Below, one piece after another: positions 7,770-15,491 of a stretch of DNA of 20,435 nucleotides; position 1 is the first letter of the stretch; each line of letters begins with the position of its first letter. The DNA is from Clostridiales bacterium UBA7001. GTDB lineage: Bacteria; Bacillota; Clostridia; TANB77; CAG-508. The notes below the pieces were generated by a model. It had not been told where the DNA came from. It worked only from the letters and a program-made list of their open reading frames with translations, and ran no database searches. A program made the position numbers and the translations under genes. The stretch is from contig DJXP01000084.1 of NCBI GenBank assembly GCA_002449785.1, positions 1-20,435 of the forward strand, given 5' to 3'.

Positions 7770-9026
7770 CTAATTCTCCTCTCTTGTAATATTTGCACCT
7801 AATTTTTTTAGTTTAATATCAAAATTCTCATATCCTCGAAATAAATAATCTAATTTACTTATTTCACTTACTCCATCAGAATTTAATGCAGCAAGAACCA
7901 TTGCAGCTCCTCCTCTTAAATCTGTACATTCTAAATTAGCAGAATGAAGTTTTTTTATACCTTTTATTATAATGCTATTACTTTCAAACTTTACTTTAGC
8001 TCCCATTCTTTTTATTTCTTGCATAAATTTAAATCTATTTTCGAAAATATTTTCAGTTACTATAGATGTTCCTTTACAAATTGTTAGATAAGTAGAAAAT
8101 ATAGGCTGAAGATCTGTTGGAAACCCTGGATATGGCATTGTTTTTATATCAACTGCTGTAGTATTTTTATTTCCATTTATATACATACAATTATTATCTG
8201 TTAATATTTCACATCCACATTTTTTTAGCTTACTTATTACTGGACCAAGATGTATAGTATTAACTTTATTAATTTTTATACTTCCTTTTGTAATCGCACC
8301 TGCTACTAAAAATGTACCTGCTTCAATTCTGTCTGGCATAATAGTATAAGAAGCCAGTTCTTTAAGTTTTTTTACACCTAATACTTTAATAATATTAGTT
8401 CCTGCTCCATAAATCTTAGCTCCCAATTTATTTAAAAAATTTGCTAAATCGACTATTTCAGGTTCCATCGCTGCGTTATTAATTATTATTTCATGATTAC
8501 CATATATTGAAGCTAAAATTAAGTTTTCAGTTGCACCTACACTTGGAAAATCTAGTTCAATAGTTTTCGATTCTATTTTATCACATATACATTCAATATA
8601 TCTACTATTTTCACTTATTTTTATTCCGATTTTTTTAAAATTTTTTAGATGCAAATCAATTGGTCTCGTTCCAATATCGCAACCACCTGGAAGCGAAAAA
8701 CTAACCTTTTTAAATCTAGCAAGTATAGCTCCTGCAAGAATAACAGAAGATCTTAATTTTCGCATTAAATCATCAGGTATTACTGTATTTTCCATTTTTT
8801 CCGAGTCAATTATAAGAACATTATTTATTTTTTCTATTTTGCATCCTAAACTTTCTAATATTTCACATGTAGTTCTTACATCAGAAATATCTGGTACATT
8901 GTAAAGTTTAACTTTTTTTCTATTTAATATACTCGCTGCTAGTATAGGTAGACTAGCATTTTTAGAACCTGAAATATTTACTTCTCCTGATAGTTTTTCT
9001 CCACCTTTAATTATGTATTTACTCAT
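7770..9026 (-). CDS. murA: UDP-N-acetylglucosamine 1-carboxyvinyltransferase (MurA)
   Basis: First committed step of peptidoglycan synthesis: transfers enolpyruvate from PEP to UDP-GlcNAc in the cytoplasm. 418 residues, the standard length. Diagnostic residues are present: Lys22-Asn23 in SGSKNASLPIL, the mobile loop with the PEP-reacting Cys116 (SLPGGCDIGTRPIDLHL), and the catalytic Asp in YPGFPTDLQPIF. Cys at 116 predicts normal sensitivity to fosfomycin-type alkylation of this residue. ATG 9026 has AGGAGG 6 nt upstream. It lies 62 bp after topB with no terminator and runs directly into ftsQ, linking wall precursor supply to the division genes. Many Firmicutes have two MurA paralogues; which one this is cannot be told here. 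Confidence 0.97.
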   Translation of the reverse strand: MSKYIIKGGEKLSGEVNISGSKNASLPILAASILNRKKVKLYNVPDISDVRTTCEILESLGCKIEKINNVLIIDSEKMENTVIPDDLMRKLRSSVILAGAILARFKKVSFSLPGGCDIGTRPIDLHLKNFKKIGIKISENSRYIECICDKIESKTIELDFPSVGATENLILASIYGNHEIIINNAAMEPEIVDLANFLNKLGAKIYGAGTNIIKVLGVKKLKELASYTIMPDRIEAGTFLVAGAITKGSIKINKVNTIHLGPVISKLKKCGCEILTDNNCMYINGNKNTTAVDIKTMPYPGFPTDLQPIFSTYLTICKGTSIVTENIFENRFKFMQEIKRMGAKVKFESNSIIIKGIKKLHSANLECTDLRGGAAMVLAALNSDGVSEISKLDYLFRGYENFDIKLKKLGANITREEN

Positions 9027-9088
9027 AAATAACCTCCTACTAGTATTATGCTACATATTATGAGTATTTTACATAATTTGTTACTTGT

Positions 9089-10996
9089 TTATCTTTTTAC
9101 AACTAATTTTGATATTTTAGAATTAATATATTTATTTAATTTTCCCATAAATTCTTCTGGCTCTATTTCTTTTTTTGCTACCATATCTAATCCTTTTTCC
9201 CAACTAGCAGTTAAATTCGGATTTAGCATATCTGGAATAGATTTTAATATTATATCATAAATAGCTTCGCCTTTAATTGTAGGCGTAATTATTTGAGTTT
9301 TAGAATTAATATCTAAATATTTAATTCTTTCTAGTTTTTTTATTATTTCCCCTCTCGTAGCTGATGTACCAATTCCAGCACCTTTAATTTGTTCACGTAA
9401 AGTTTCATCTTCAATTAATTTTCCTGCATTTTCCATTGCAAGAATCATTCCACCTGAAGTATATCTTGAAGGAGGAGAAGTTTCAGATTCTTTTATTTCA
9501 AATTTTTGAACATTTATTTCCTGACCTTTTTTTAAGTTTGCTAATATTTGCAAATTTTGTGACACATTTTCATCATCTTTATTTCTGTTTTTTAGAACTT
9601 CCAAAAAGCCAGTTTTTACACATACTTTACCACTTGTATAAAAACTTTCGCCCTCGATATCTATACTTAAATTAACTTTATTGTATTCTGCTGGTGGATA
9701 AAAAATCGCAATAAATCTTTTTACTATAAGCTTATAAATATTTTTCTTTAAATCTGAAAGCTTCTCATAATTTTCAAAACCTTGACCAGTAGGAATTATC
9801 GCATAATGATCTGTAATTTTGCTATCATTTACATATTTTGTTTTTACAAGATTAGTACTATATTTTTCATTAATCATAGTTTCTTGAAGTTTATGAATTT
9901 CCTCATCTTTAAAATTCTTATATAGACCATTTAAATTTTTTCCAATTTCTTTTGCTATGGCTGTAGATAATACTCTAGCATCTGTTCTAGGATATGTAAC
10001 TAATTTTTTTTCATACAATTCTTGTATAATATCTAAAGTTTCATCTGGCTTAATTTTAAAAAGTTTAGTACACTCATTTTGAATTTCAGCTAAATTAAAA
10101 AGAAGTGGTGGATTTTCTTTTTGTTTTGATTTCTTGATTTCATTTACTTTAGCCTTTTTATCATTTAAATAATCAATAAAACTTTTAGCATTTTCTTCTT
10201 TTTTAAATCCAGTTTCATTATATAAAAGTGCACTATCTAATAATTTTGAAGTTTCTGAAACTTTCCATTCTGCTTTTATTTGAGATTCTTCTTCTCCAAA
10301 GTTACCAACAATTTTATAATATTTGGTTTTTACAAAATTTTTTATTTCTCTTTCTCTAGAAACAACCATACCTAAAACACAAGTCATAACTCTTCCAACA
10401 GATATAGATACTTTGTCTTCATTAATTGTTTTAGCTACTCTTTTTCCAAATATAATAGAAAGTAATCTTGAAAAATTAATTCCTATTAAATAATCTTCTT
10501 TAGCTCTTAAAAATGCTGATTCTGATAAACTATTATATTCACTCCAATCTTTTGCTTCAGTAATTCCCTTTTTTATCTCCTCTTCAGTTTGTGAATCAAT
10601 CCAAATTCTTTTACGTTTTACTTGTTCTCCAACTTCTGCCATCTTATCAACTAATCTATATATATATTCACCTTCTCGCCCAGAGTCAGTAGCTATATAT
10701 ATTTCTGTAACATCTTCTCTTGTAAGCAAAGATTTTACTATATTAAACTGCTTTTCAACATTTGGAATTACTTCATATTTAAATTCCTCTGGAATAAATG
10801 GTAATGTATTTAAATTCCAAAATTTTAATTTTTCATCATATTTTTCAGGATAAGACATTGTAACTAAGTGGCCAACGCACCAAGTTATAATCCAATCTTT
10901 ACCTTCTAAATATCCATTTTTCCTTTCTGTATTTACTTTTAACACTTTAGCAAATTCCATAGCTACAGATGGTTTTTCTGCTATTAATATTTTCAT
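9089..10996 (-). CDS. topB: DNA topoisomerase III (type IA)
   Basis: Type IA topoisomerase that cuts one strand through a tyrosine and passes another, resolving recombination and replication intermediates. Starts with the TOPRIM signature MKILIAEKPSVA (Glu7, Lys8), continues with ATDSGREGE (Asp104 metal-binding triad) and SVGRVMTCVL (about 199-208), and has the catalytic Tyr335 in LVTYPRTDA. Near the C-terminus lies GIGTSATRGEIIKKL, a conserved type IA motif. At 635 residues it is shorter than the ~700+ of many TopB proteins and ends without a zinc-finger tail. ATG 10996 has AAGGA upstream. It is first gene of the operon driven by the promoter at 11035-11063 and shares it with murA and division genes. 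Confidence 0.93.
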   Translation of the reverse strand: MKILIAEKPSVAMEFAKVLKVNTERKNGYLEGKDWIITWCVGHLVTMSYPEKYDEKLKFWNLNTLPFIPEEFKYEVIPNVEKQFNIVKSLLTREDVTEIYIATDSGREGEYIYRLVDKMAEVGEQVKRKRIWIDSQTEEEIKKGITEAKDWSEYNSLSESAFLRAKEDYLIGINFSRLLSIIFGKRVAKTINEDKVSISVGRVMTCVLGMVVSREREIKNFVKTKYYKIVGNFGEEESQIKAEWKVSETSKLLDSALLYNETGFKKEENAKSFIDYLNDKKAKVNEIKKSKQKENPPLLFNLAEIQNECTKLFKIKPDETLDIIQELYEKKLVTYPRTDARVLSTAIAKEIGKNLNGLYKNFKDEEIHKLQETMINEKYSTNLVKTKYVNDSKITDHYAIIPTGQGFENYEKLSDLKKNIYKLIVKRFIAIFYPPAEYNKVNLSIDIEGESFYTSGKVCVKTGFLEVLKNRNKDDENVSQNLQILANLKKGQEINVQKFEIKESETSPPSRYTSGGMILAMENAGKLIEDETLREQIKGAGIGTSATRGEIIKKLERIKYLDINSKTQIITPTIKGEAIYDIILKSIPDMLNPNLTASWEKGLDMVAKKEIEPEEFMGKLNKYINSKISKLVVKR

Positions 10997-11034
10997 ATTA
11001 TTTTCCTTTTTATTTATTGAATATTTGCTTTTGT

Positions 11035-11063
11035 ATTATATATTATTGTTTAACTTTTTTCAA
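11035..11063 (-). promoter_or_regulatory. Sigma-A promoter of the topB-murA-ftsQ operon
   Basis: TTGAAA (-35, 11058-11063), exactly 17 bp, then TATAAT (-10, 11035-11040). No other good promoter is visible from here to the terminator at 4888, so the six genes topB through sbp probably form one transcript. The expected start is about 30 nt ahead of the topB ATG. Confidence 0.85.
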
Positions 11064-11131
11064 GAGTCGAACATTTCTACCAAATGTTTCCGAAGGCTTT
11101 ATTTTATTGGAAGCACATAGTACTTTCCTAT

Positions 11132-11159
11132 AAAAAAAAACTGCCTTAAGGCAGTTTTT
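11132..11159 (-). terminator. Rho-independent terminator after rplL
   Basis: Perfect palindromic stem AACTGCCTTAAGGCAGTT (11142-11157 core) followed by a run of nine T on the minus strand. It ends the ribosomal protein transcript, so rpoBC is not cotranscribed here. Confidence 0.9.
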
Positions 11160-11168
11160 ACATAATAA

Positions 11169-11540
11169 CTATTTTAATTCAACTGTTGCACCAGCTTCAA
11201 CAAATTTAGCTTTCATTGCTTCAGCATCATCTTTTCCAACAGCTTCTTTAATTGTTTTTGGAGCTCCATCAACTAATTCTTTAGCTTCTTTTAATCCAAG
11301 ACCTGTAATATCTCTAACAACTTTAATTACAGCTATTTTGTTTGCTCCTGCTTCTGTTAAAACAACATCAAATTCTGATTTTTCTGCTGCTCCACCTTCT
11401 GCTGCTCCTCCAGCTGCTGGTGCTGCAACTGCTGCTGCAGTAACTCCATATTTTTCTTCAATTCCTTTAACTAATTCTGATAATTCAACTACTGTTAAGC
11501 TATCGATTTCTTCTAACATTTTATCTGTTTTTGCACTCAT
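11169..11540 (-). CDS. rplL: 50S ribosomal protein L7/L12
   Basis: Stalk protein that recruits translation GTPases; binds as dimers to L10. 123 residues: N-terminal dimerisation helix pair (LEEIDSLTVVELSELVKGIEEKYG), Ala/Gly-rich flexible hinge (about 34-50), and the globular C-terminal domain with FDVVLTEAGANKIAVIKVVRDITGLGLKEAKELVDGAP. ATG 11540 has AGGAGG upstream. It follows rplJ by 45 bp and is last in the transcript; the terminator begins 10 bp after its stop. In most bacteria rpoB-rpoC come next; here they do not. Confidence 0.98.
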   Translation of the reverse strand: MSAKTDKMLEEIDSLTVVELSELVKGIEEKYGVTAAAVAAPAAGGAAEGGAAEKSEFDVVLTEAGANKIAVIKVVRDITGLGLKEAKELVDGAPKTIKEAVGKDDAEAMKAKFVEAGATVELK

Positions 11541-11585
11541 TTTAAATTCCTCCTAATTTTTATTTTTAATTTTTATTTTATATTT

Positions 11586-12092
11586 TTATTTTGCCTCTTC
11601 TTCTTTTTTTACTCTAACTGCATCAAGTGTTGCAGCAAGTTTTGAAACATTTGCAAGTAAGCAACCAGCAAGTTTTGCAATAAGTTCTTCTCTTGATGGA
11701 AGCTGAGCAAGTGTTGTTAACTCTTCTACTGAAGAAACTTTACCTTCTAGAACTCCACCTTTAATTTTATAAAAATCATTTTCTTTAGCAAATTTATATA
11801 TTGCTTTTAAAGTTGGTAGATATTCTTCTTTTGCAATAATAACAGCTGTAGGTCCAACTAGTACTTCATCTAATTCATTAATACCACAAGCCTCTAAAGC
11901 TCTTCTTGTTATATTATTTTTTATAACTGAGTACTCAGCACCTACTTCTCTTACAGATTTTCTTAAAATTGTGTCTTGTTCAACATTAATTCCTCTGTAA
12001 TCAACTAAAAGTACAACAGCAGAATCTTTCATTTTATCTGCTAATTTTTTTACTTCTTCTTCTTTTTGTTTTAATATTGTTTCGCTAGCCAA
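11586..12092 (-). CDS. rplJ: 50S ribosomal protein L10
   Basis: Base of the L12 stalk: binds 23S rRNA near L11 and carries L7/L12 dimers on its C-terminal helix. 168 residues, normal. N-terminal domain motifs LKQKEEEVKKLADKMK, VLLVDYRGINVEQDTILR and YSVIKNNITRRAL are typical. The start codon is TTG (12092) with AGGAGGTG upstream; no nearby ATG fits. It follows the L10 leader, whose attenuator lets the L10-L12 complex lower its own synthesis in Firmicutes. Confidence 0.97.
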   Translation of the reverse strand: MASETILKQKEEEVKKLADKMKDSAVVLLVDYRGINVEQDTILRKSVREVGAEYSVIKNNITRRALEACGINELDEVLVGPTAVIIAKEEYLPTLKAIYKFAKENDFYKIKGGVLEGKVSSVEELTTLAQLPSREELIAKLAGCLLANVSKLAATLDAVRVKKEEEAK

Positions 12093-12134
12093 TTATTTTC
12101 ACCTCCTAAATTTATAATAAATTATTATTAACAT

Positions 12135-12240
12135 AAAAAACTCTTTATCACCTAATCCTCAGGTAAATAAAGAGCTTTTAATCCGTTCTTATTTTACCTC
12201 GGTAGGATTTATCTTTATACCTACTGTCTTAGGTGACTCT
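12135..12240 (-). promoter_or_regulatory. L10 ribosomal protein leader with attenuator
   Basis: On the minus strand this gap holds features of the L10 leader family: CCTAAGAC-AGTAGG paired with CCTACCGAGG, then a terminator hairpin (CTCTTTATTTACCT / AGGTGATAAAGAG, 12141-12174) followed by TTTTTT (12135-12140). An upstream segment TCACCTAA (12229-12236) is exactly complementary to TTAGGTGA (12148-12155) in the 3' arm of the terminator, giving mutually exclusive antiterminator and terminator pairings. In B. subtilis the L10-L12 complex binds this leader and favours termination. It lies between rplA and rplJ, so it should trim rplJ-rplL output separately from the upstream genes. Confidence 0.9.
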
Positions 12241-12266
12241 ATTTAATTATAAAACTTCATTTTAAA

Positions 12267-12950
12267 TTATTTTTGATTTATATAAATACTTGGTCCCATT
12301 GTAGTAGTTAAAGCAACACTTTTAATGTATTGACCTTTAGCAGCTGCTGGTTTTGCTTTTATTATAGCATCCATAATTGTTTGATAGTTTTCTTCTAGTT
12401 TTTGACTACCAAAAGAAACTTTTCCAATTCCTAAATGTATAATATTTGTTTTATCTAATCTATATTCAACTTTACCTGACTTAATTTCAGAAACAGCTTT
12501 TGTTACATCCATTGTAACTGTTCCTGATTTAGGGTTTGGCATTAAACCTTTAGGTCCTAATACTTTACCAAGTCTTCCTATTACACCCATCATATCTGGA
12601 GTAGCTACGATTACATCATAATCAAACCAATTTTCTTTTTCGATTTTTGGAACTAATTCTTCAGCTCCAACATAATCTGCTCCTGCAAGTTCAGCTTCTT
12701 TAGCCTTATCACCTTTTGCAAATACTAAAACTTTTTGTGATTTACCTGTTCCATTAGGAAGTACAACTGTACCTCTTACTTGTTGATCAGCATGTTTTGA
12801 ATCAACACCTAATTTTACATGTAATTCTACTGTTTCATCAAATTTTGGTTTTGGCATTTTTTCAATTATTTCTAATGCTTCTTTTGCTTCATAAACTTTT
12901 GAGCTATCTACTAATTTAGATGCTTCAACATATCTTTTTCCTTTTTTCAT
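12267..12950 (-). CDS. rplA: 50S ribosomal protein L1
   Basis: Binds 23S rRNA at the mobile L1 stalk and helps release deacylated tRNA; in many bacteria also represses its own rplK-rplA mRNA. 227 residues, normal. Conserved segments: KRYVEASKLVD at the start, VDSKHADQQVRGTVVLPNGTGK, and GRLGKVLGPKGLMPNPKSGTVT, followed by KSGKVEYRLDKTNIIH. ATG 12950 has GGGAGG at good spacing. It is 53 bp after rplK; the L10 leader starts 26 bp beyond its stop codon. Confidence 0.98.
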   Translation of the reverse strand: MKKGKRYVEASKLVDSSKVYEAKEALEIIEKMPKPKFDETVELHVKLGVDSKHADQQVRGTVVLPNGTGKSQKVLVFAKGDKAKEAELAGADYVGAEELVPKIEKENWFDYDVIVATPDMMGVIGRLGKVLGPKGLMPNPKSGTVTMDVTKAVSEIKSGKVEYRLDKTNIIHLGIGKVSFGSQKLEENYQTIMDAIIKAKPAAAKGQYIKSVALTTTMGPSIYINQK

Positions 12951-13003
12951 TATTACCTCCCTTGGTACAAACGAGTTTTAACTCTCCCAATTAATTAATT
13001 TTA

Positions 13004-13432
13004 TTAGTCTACTACAACTACACCCATAGATCTAGCTGTACCTTCAACCATTCTCATAGCTGCTTCAATTGATGCTGCATTTAAGTCTTCCATTTTTTGT
13101 TCTGCAATTTCTCTAACTTGTGCTTTTGTAATTTTAGCAACTTTTTCTTTGTTAGGTTTTCCAGAACCACTCTTTAAATTTAATTTTTTCTTTATAAGAA
13201 CAGCTACTGGTGAAACTTTAGTAATAAATGAGAATGATTTATCTTTATATACAGAAATTACAACTGGTATTGTCATACCTGCTTGACTTGCAGTTCTATC
13301 ATTAAATTCTTTAACGAATTGCATGATATTAACACCACTTGAACCTAATGCTGGACCTACTGGTGGAGCTGGTGATGCTTTACCTGCTTCAATTTGTAAT
13401 TTTATAACATTTACAACTTCTTTCTCTGCCAC
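13004..13432 (-). CDS. rplK: 50S ribosomal protein L11
   Basis: Part of the GTPase-associated centre and the RelA-sensing region of the 50S subunit. 142 residues, standard. The N-terminal domain has KLQIEAGKASPAPPVGPALGSSGVNIM, with the prolines typical of the thiostrepton-site domain; the C-terminal RNA-binding domain ends KMEDLNAASIEAAMRMVEGTARSMGVVV. The start is GTG at 13432 with AGGAGGTG upstream; the frame has no better ATG. It follows nusG by 16 bp. Confidence 0.98.
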   Translation of the reverse strand: MAEKEVVNVIKLQIEAGKASPAPPVGPALGSSGVNIMQFVKEFNDRTASQAGMTIPVVISVYKDKSFSFITKVSPVAVLIKKKLNLKSGSGKPNKEKVAKITKAQVREIAEQKMEDLNAASIEAAMRMVEGTARSMGVVVVD

Positions 13433-13448
13433 TTTGTTACACCTCCTT

Positions 13449-13985
13449 TTAATTTACCTTTTGAACTTGTGAAAATTCTAATTCTACTGGAGTCTCTCTT
13501 CCAAACATAGAAACTAAAACTTTTACTTTTTGTTTTTCTTTATTTATTTCTTGAACAGTTCCAACAAATCCTTCTAATGGTCCATTAACTACTTGTACAT
13601 TATCATTTACATCATAATCAATGTTTATTGGAACTTCATCAAATCCCATATTTCTTATTTCTGTATCTGTAAGTGGTATAGGATCTGTTCCAGATCCAAC
13701 AAAACCAGTTACACCTCTTGTATTTCTAACAATATACCAAGATTGCTCTGTAACTATCATTTTGATAAGAACATATCCTGGAAAAACTTTTTTTAAATTT
13801 GTTTTTCTTTGACCATCTTTAATTTCAACTTGTTCTTCCATAGGAACAACTATATTAAAGAAGAAATCCTCTAGTTCTCTATTTTTTATTGTTTTTTCCA
13901 AGTCAGTTTTAACTTTATTTTCATAACCAGAATATGTATGTACTACATACCACTTTGGCTCTAATTTATTCTCTTCTTGAGACAT
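13449..13985 (-). CDS. nusG: Transcription termination/antitermination protein NusG
   Basis: Binds RNA polymerase across the cleft and affects pausing, Rho action and transcription-translation coupling. The NGN domain starts KWYVVHTYSGYENKVKTDLEK and includes PGYVLIKM and RNTRGVTGFVG; the KOW domain is at the C-terminus (VQVVNGPLEGFVGTVQEIN). I start at ATG 13985 (MSQEEN, 178 residues): GGAGG lies at ideal distance, whereas the ATG six codons upstream (14003) is itself part of ATGGAGGAGG and overlaps the ribosome binding site. It follows secE in the conserved secE-nusG-rplK order. Confidence 0.97.
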   Translation of the reverse strand: MSQEENKLEPKWYVVHTYSGYENKVKTDLEKTIKNRELEDFFFNIVVPMEEQVEIKDGQRKTNLKKVFPGYVLIKMIVTEQSWYIVRNTRGVTGFVGSGTDPIPLTDTEIRNMGFDEVPINIDYDVNDNVQVVNGPLEGFVGTVQEINKEKQKVKVLVSMFGRETPVELEFSQVQKVN

Positions 13986-14081
13986 ATTTTTAGCCTCCTC
14001 CATATTCTATGTTAATTAGTTTTAACTAATTATTTTACAGAACTATATCTACTTTTGGGTAGTTTCATCTTTTGCTTATGA

Positions 14082-14543
14082 TTAATTTTCAGAAGTTTCT
14101 GTTGATGTTCCTTCTGCTGGTGCGTTTTCAGTTACTTCAGCAGTAGGTTCTGTAGTTTCAACATTTTCTACATTTCCTTCTGAAGGTATTTCAGTAGTTT
14201 CTTCAGCCTCTCCAGTTTCAGTTGCAGTTTCAGAGTTTTCAGCATCTGGTACTTCCGCTTCATTAGAAGTATTTTCATCTCCTTCTTCTGTTTCTTCACT
14301 TGAGCTAGATGTAACTATGGCTTTTAGTCTTTCTACACCAAATTTGTTTAAATTTTCAAAAACAACATCTAAAACAAAAACTATAACAGCTATTAATACA
14401 ACAATTGCCACAACTGCTAATGTATTATTAACAACTTGTTTAAATGTAGGCCAACTAACCCTTTTTAATTCTGCTTTAAATTCTTTAAAAAAGTTTTTAT
14501 TATCTTTTTTATCTTTATTAGATTTTTTTGCTTCTTTAGCCAT
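14082..14543 (-). CDS. secE: Preprotein translocase subunit SecE with a long acidic C-terminal tail
   Basis: Clamp of the SecYEG channel. The SecE core occupies about residues 17-75: amphipathic helix with FFKEFKAELKRVSWPTFKQV, one membrane helix (about 41-63), then NKFGVERLKAIV. A normal single-span SecE ends near residue 60-75. Here about 75 further residues (79-153) follow, rich in Glu, Thr, Ser, Ala and Pro with almost no basic residues, a low-complexity tail. In the known topology the C-terminus of a one-span SecE faces outward, so this tail would lie in the wall zone. The frame is uninterrupted and is followed by nusG, so the extension is part of the gene rather than a fusion error. Confidence 0.93.
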   Translation of the reverse strand: MAKEAKKSNKDKKDNKNFFKEFKAELKRVSWPTFKQVVNNTLAVVAIVVLIAVIVFVLDVVFENLNKFGVERLKAIVTSSSSEETEEGDENTSNEAEVPDAENSETATETGEAEETTEIPSEGNVENVETTEPTAEVTENAPAEGTSTETSEN

Positions 14544-14568
14544 CTTTACTCCTCCTAAATAGTTTTAA

Positions 14569-14733
14569 CTATTTTGTTTCTTTATGAGTTGTACGTTTTT
14601 TGCAGAACTTACAATATTTAACTACTTCTAATCTTTCAGTATTATTTCTTTTATTTTTTGATGTCATATAGTTTCTTCTTTTACATTCTGTACATTCTAA
14701 TATGATGTTTTCTCTTGGTCCTTTTGCCGCCAT
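14569..14733 (-). CDS. rpmG: 50S ribosomal protein L33, zinc-binding form
   Basis: 54-residue ribosomal protein. Reads MAAKGPRENIILECTEC then KRRNYMTSKNKRN and VVKYCKFCKKRTTHKETK. Two CxxC pairs (Cys14/17 and Cys41/44) form the zinc ribbon of the 'C+' L33 type; organisms often keep a Cys-free paralogue for zinc shortage. ATG 14733 follows GGAGGTG. It is first gene of the rpmG-secE-nusG-rplK-rplA block, the usual Firmicutes order, with 25 bp to secE. Confidence 0.97.
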   Translation of the reverse strand: MAAKGPRENIILECTECKRRNYMTSKNKRNNTERLEVVKYCKFCKKRTTHKETK

Positions 14734-14822
14734 TTACACTACACCTCCATTTTTACTTTCATGAAGCTTTATTTAATATTTTAACGATGTGACTTACATG
14801 TAATCCAAATACATGCTTATAT

Positions 14823-14851
14823 ACTTTACCACAAAATGCATGATATGTCAA
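14823..14851 (-). promoter_or_regulatory. Sigma-A promoter of the rpmG-secE-nusG-ribosomal block
   Basis: Consensus TTGACA (-35, 14846-14851), 17 bp, TAAAGT (-10, 14823-14828). It lies immediately after the flavin reductase gene and leaves a leader of about 80 nt before rpmG, consistent with a strongly expressed translation operon. Confidence 0.85.
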
Positions 14852-14856
14852 TTGTT

Positions 14857-15432
14857 TTACGGAATTTTTTTATGTTTTTTTCTTACGGAAAACCCAAACT
14901 TACCTATTTTCTTTCCTAACGAATAATATCCACCATTTGCATATGCAATTAAATCACATTTTGATATATCAAATGCACCATTTTCATCTATATATTTTTC
15001 ATCTGCATCAATTGATAATACTTCAGCTACAAACATTGTATGACTTCCCATATCCTTTTCATCAATTACCTTACACTCAATTGATACAGGACTTTCTTTA
15101 ATGAGTGGTGCTTTTATAAAATTTGCTTTTTCTTTTGTTAAATGCATTTCTTTAAATTTATCAAATTTTGCCCCACTTTTTACACCACACCAATCTGTAG
15201 CATAGGCTAACTTTTTTGTAGTTAAATTAATTGCAAATTCTTTATTTTCTTTTATTAAGTTATATGAATATCTCTCAGGTCTTACAGATATATATACTGT
15301 TGCTGGATTAGTATTTAATATTCCTGTCCAGGCAATTGTTATAATATTTGATTTTTCCATATTTCCAGTAGTTACCAAAACTGCAGGAATCGGATAAACA
15401 AAAGTACCTGGTTTCCAAATTTTTTTGGCCAT
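14857..15432 (-). CDS. Flavin reductase-like (FMN-binding split-barrel) protein
   Basis: 191 residues of the flavin reductase-like domain family. It begins WKPGTFVYPIPAVLVTTG, followed by NIITIAWTGILNTNPATVYISVRPERYSYNLI, the FMN-phosphate binding pattern of this fold, and FAINLTTKKLAYATDWCGVKSG. Members bind FMN and reduce flavin with NAD(P)H, or act as stand-alone flavoproteins of unknown partner. No oxygenase gene lies nearby to suggest a two-component system. Start ATG 15432 with a modest AGGAG upstream. Last gene of the 19257-14857 run; its stop is only 6 bp from the rpmG promoter. Confidence 0.85.
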   Translation of the reverse strand: MAKKIWKPGTFVYPIPAVLVTTGNMEKSNIITIAWTGILNTNPATVYISVRPERYSYNLIKENKEFAINLTTKKLAYATDWCGVKSGAKFDKFKEMHLTKEKANFIKAPLIKESPVSIECKVIDEKDMGSHTMFVAEVLSIDADEKYIDENGAFDISKCDLIAYANGGYYSLGKKIGKFGFSVRKKHKKIP

Positions 15433-15491
15433 ATTTTCTCCTATTTATAAAAATTTCACTTTTCTTAAATAATTACATTAAATGTTTTATT

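Noticed and set aside
13593..13812. Two overlapping plus-strand frames within nusG
   Set aside because: Both are shadows of nusG on the opposite strand with composition typical of antisense frames.
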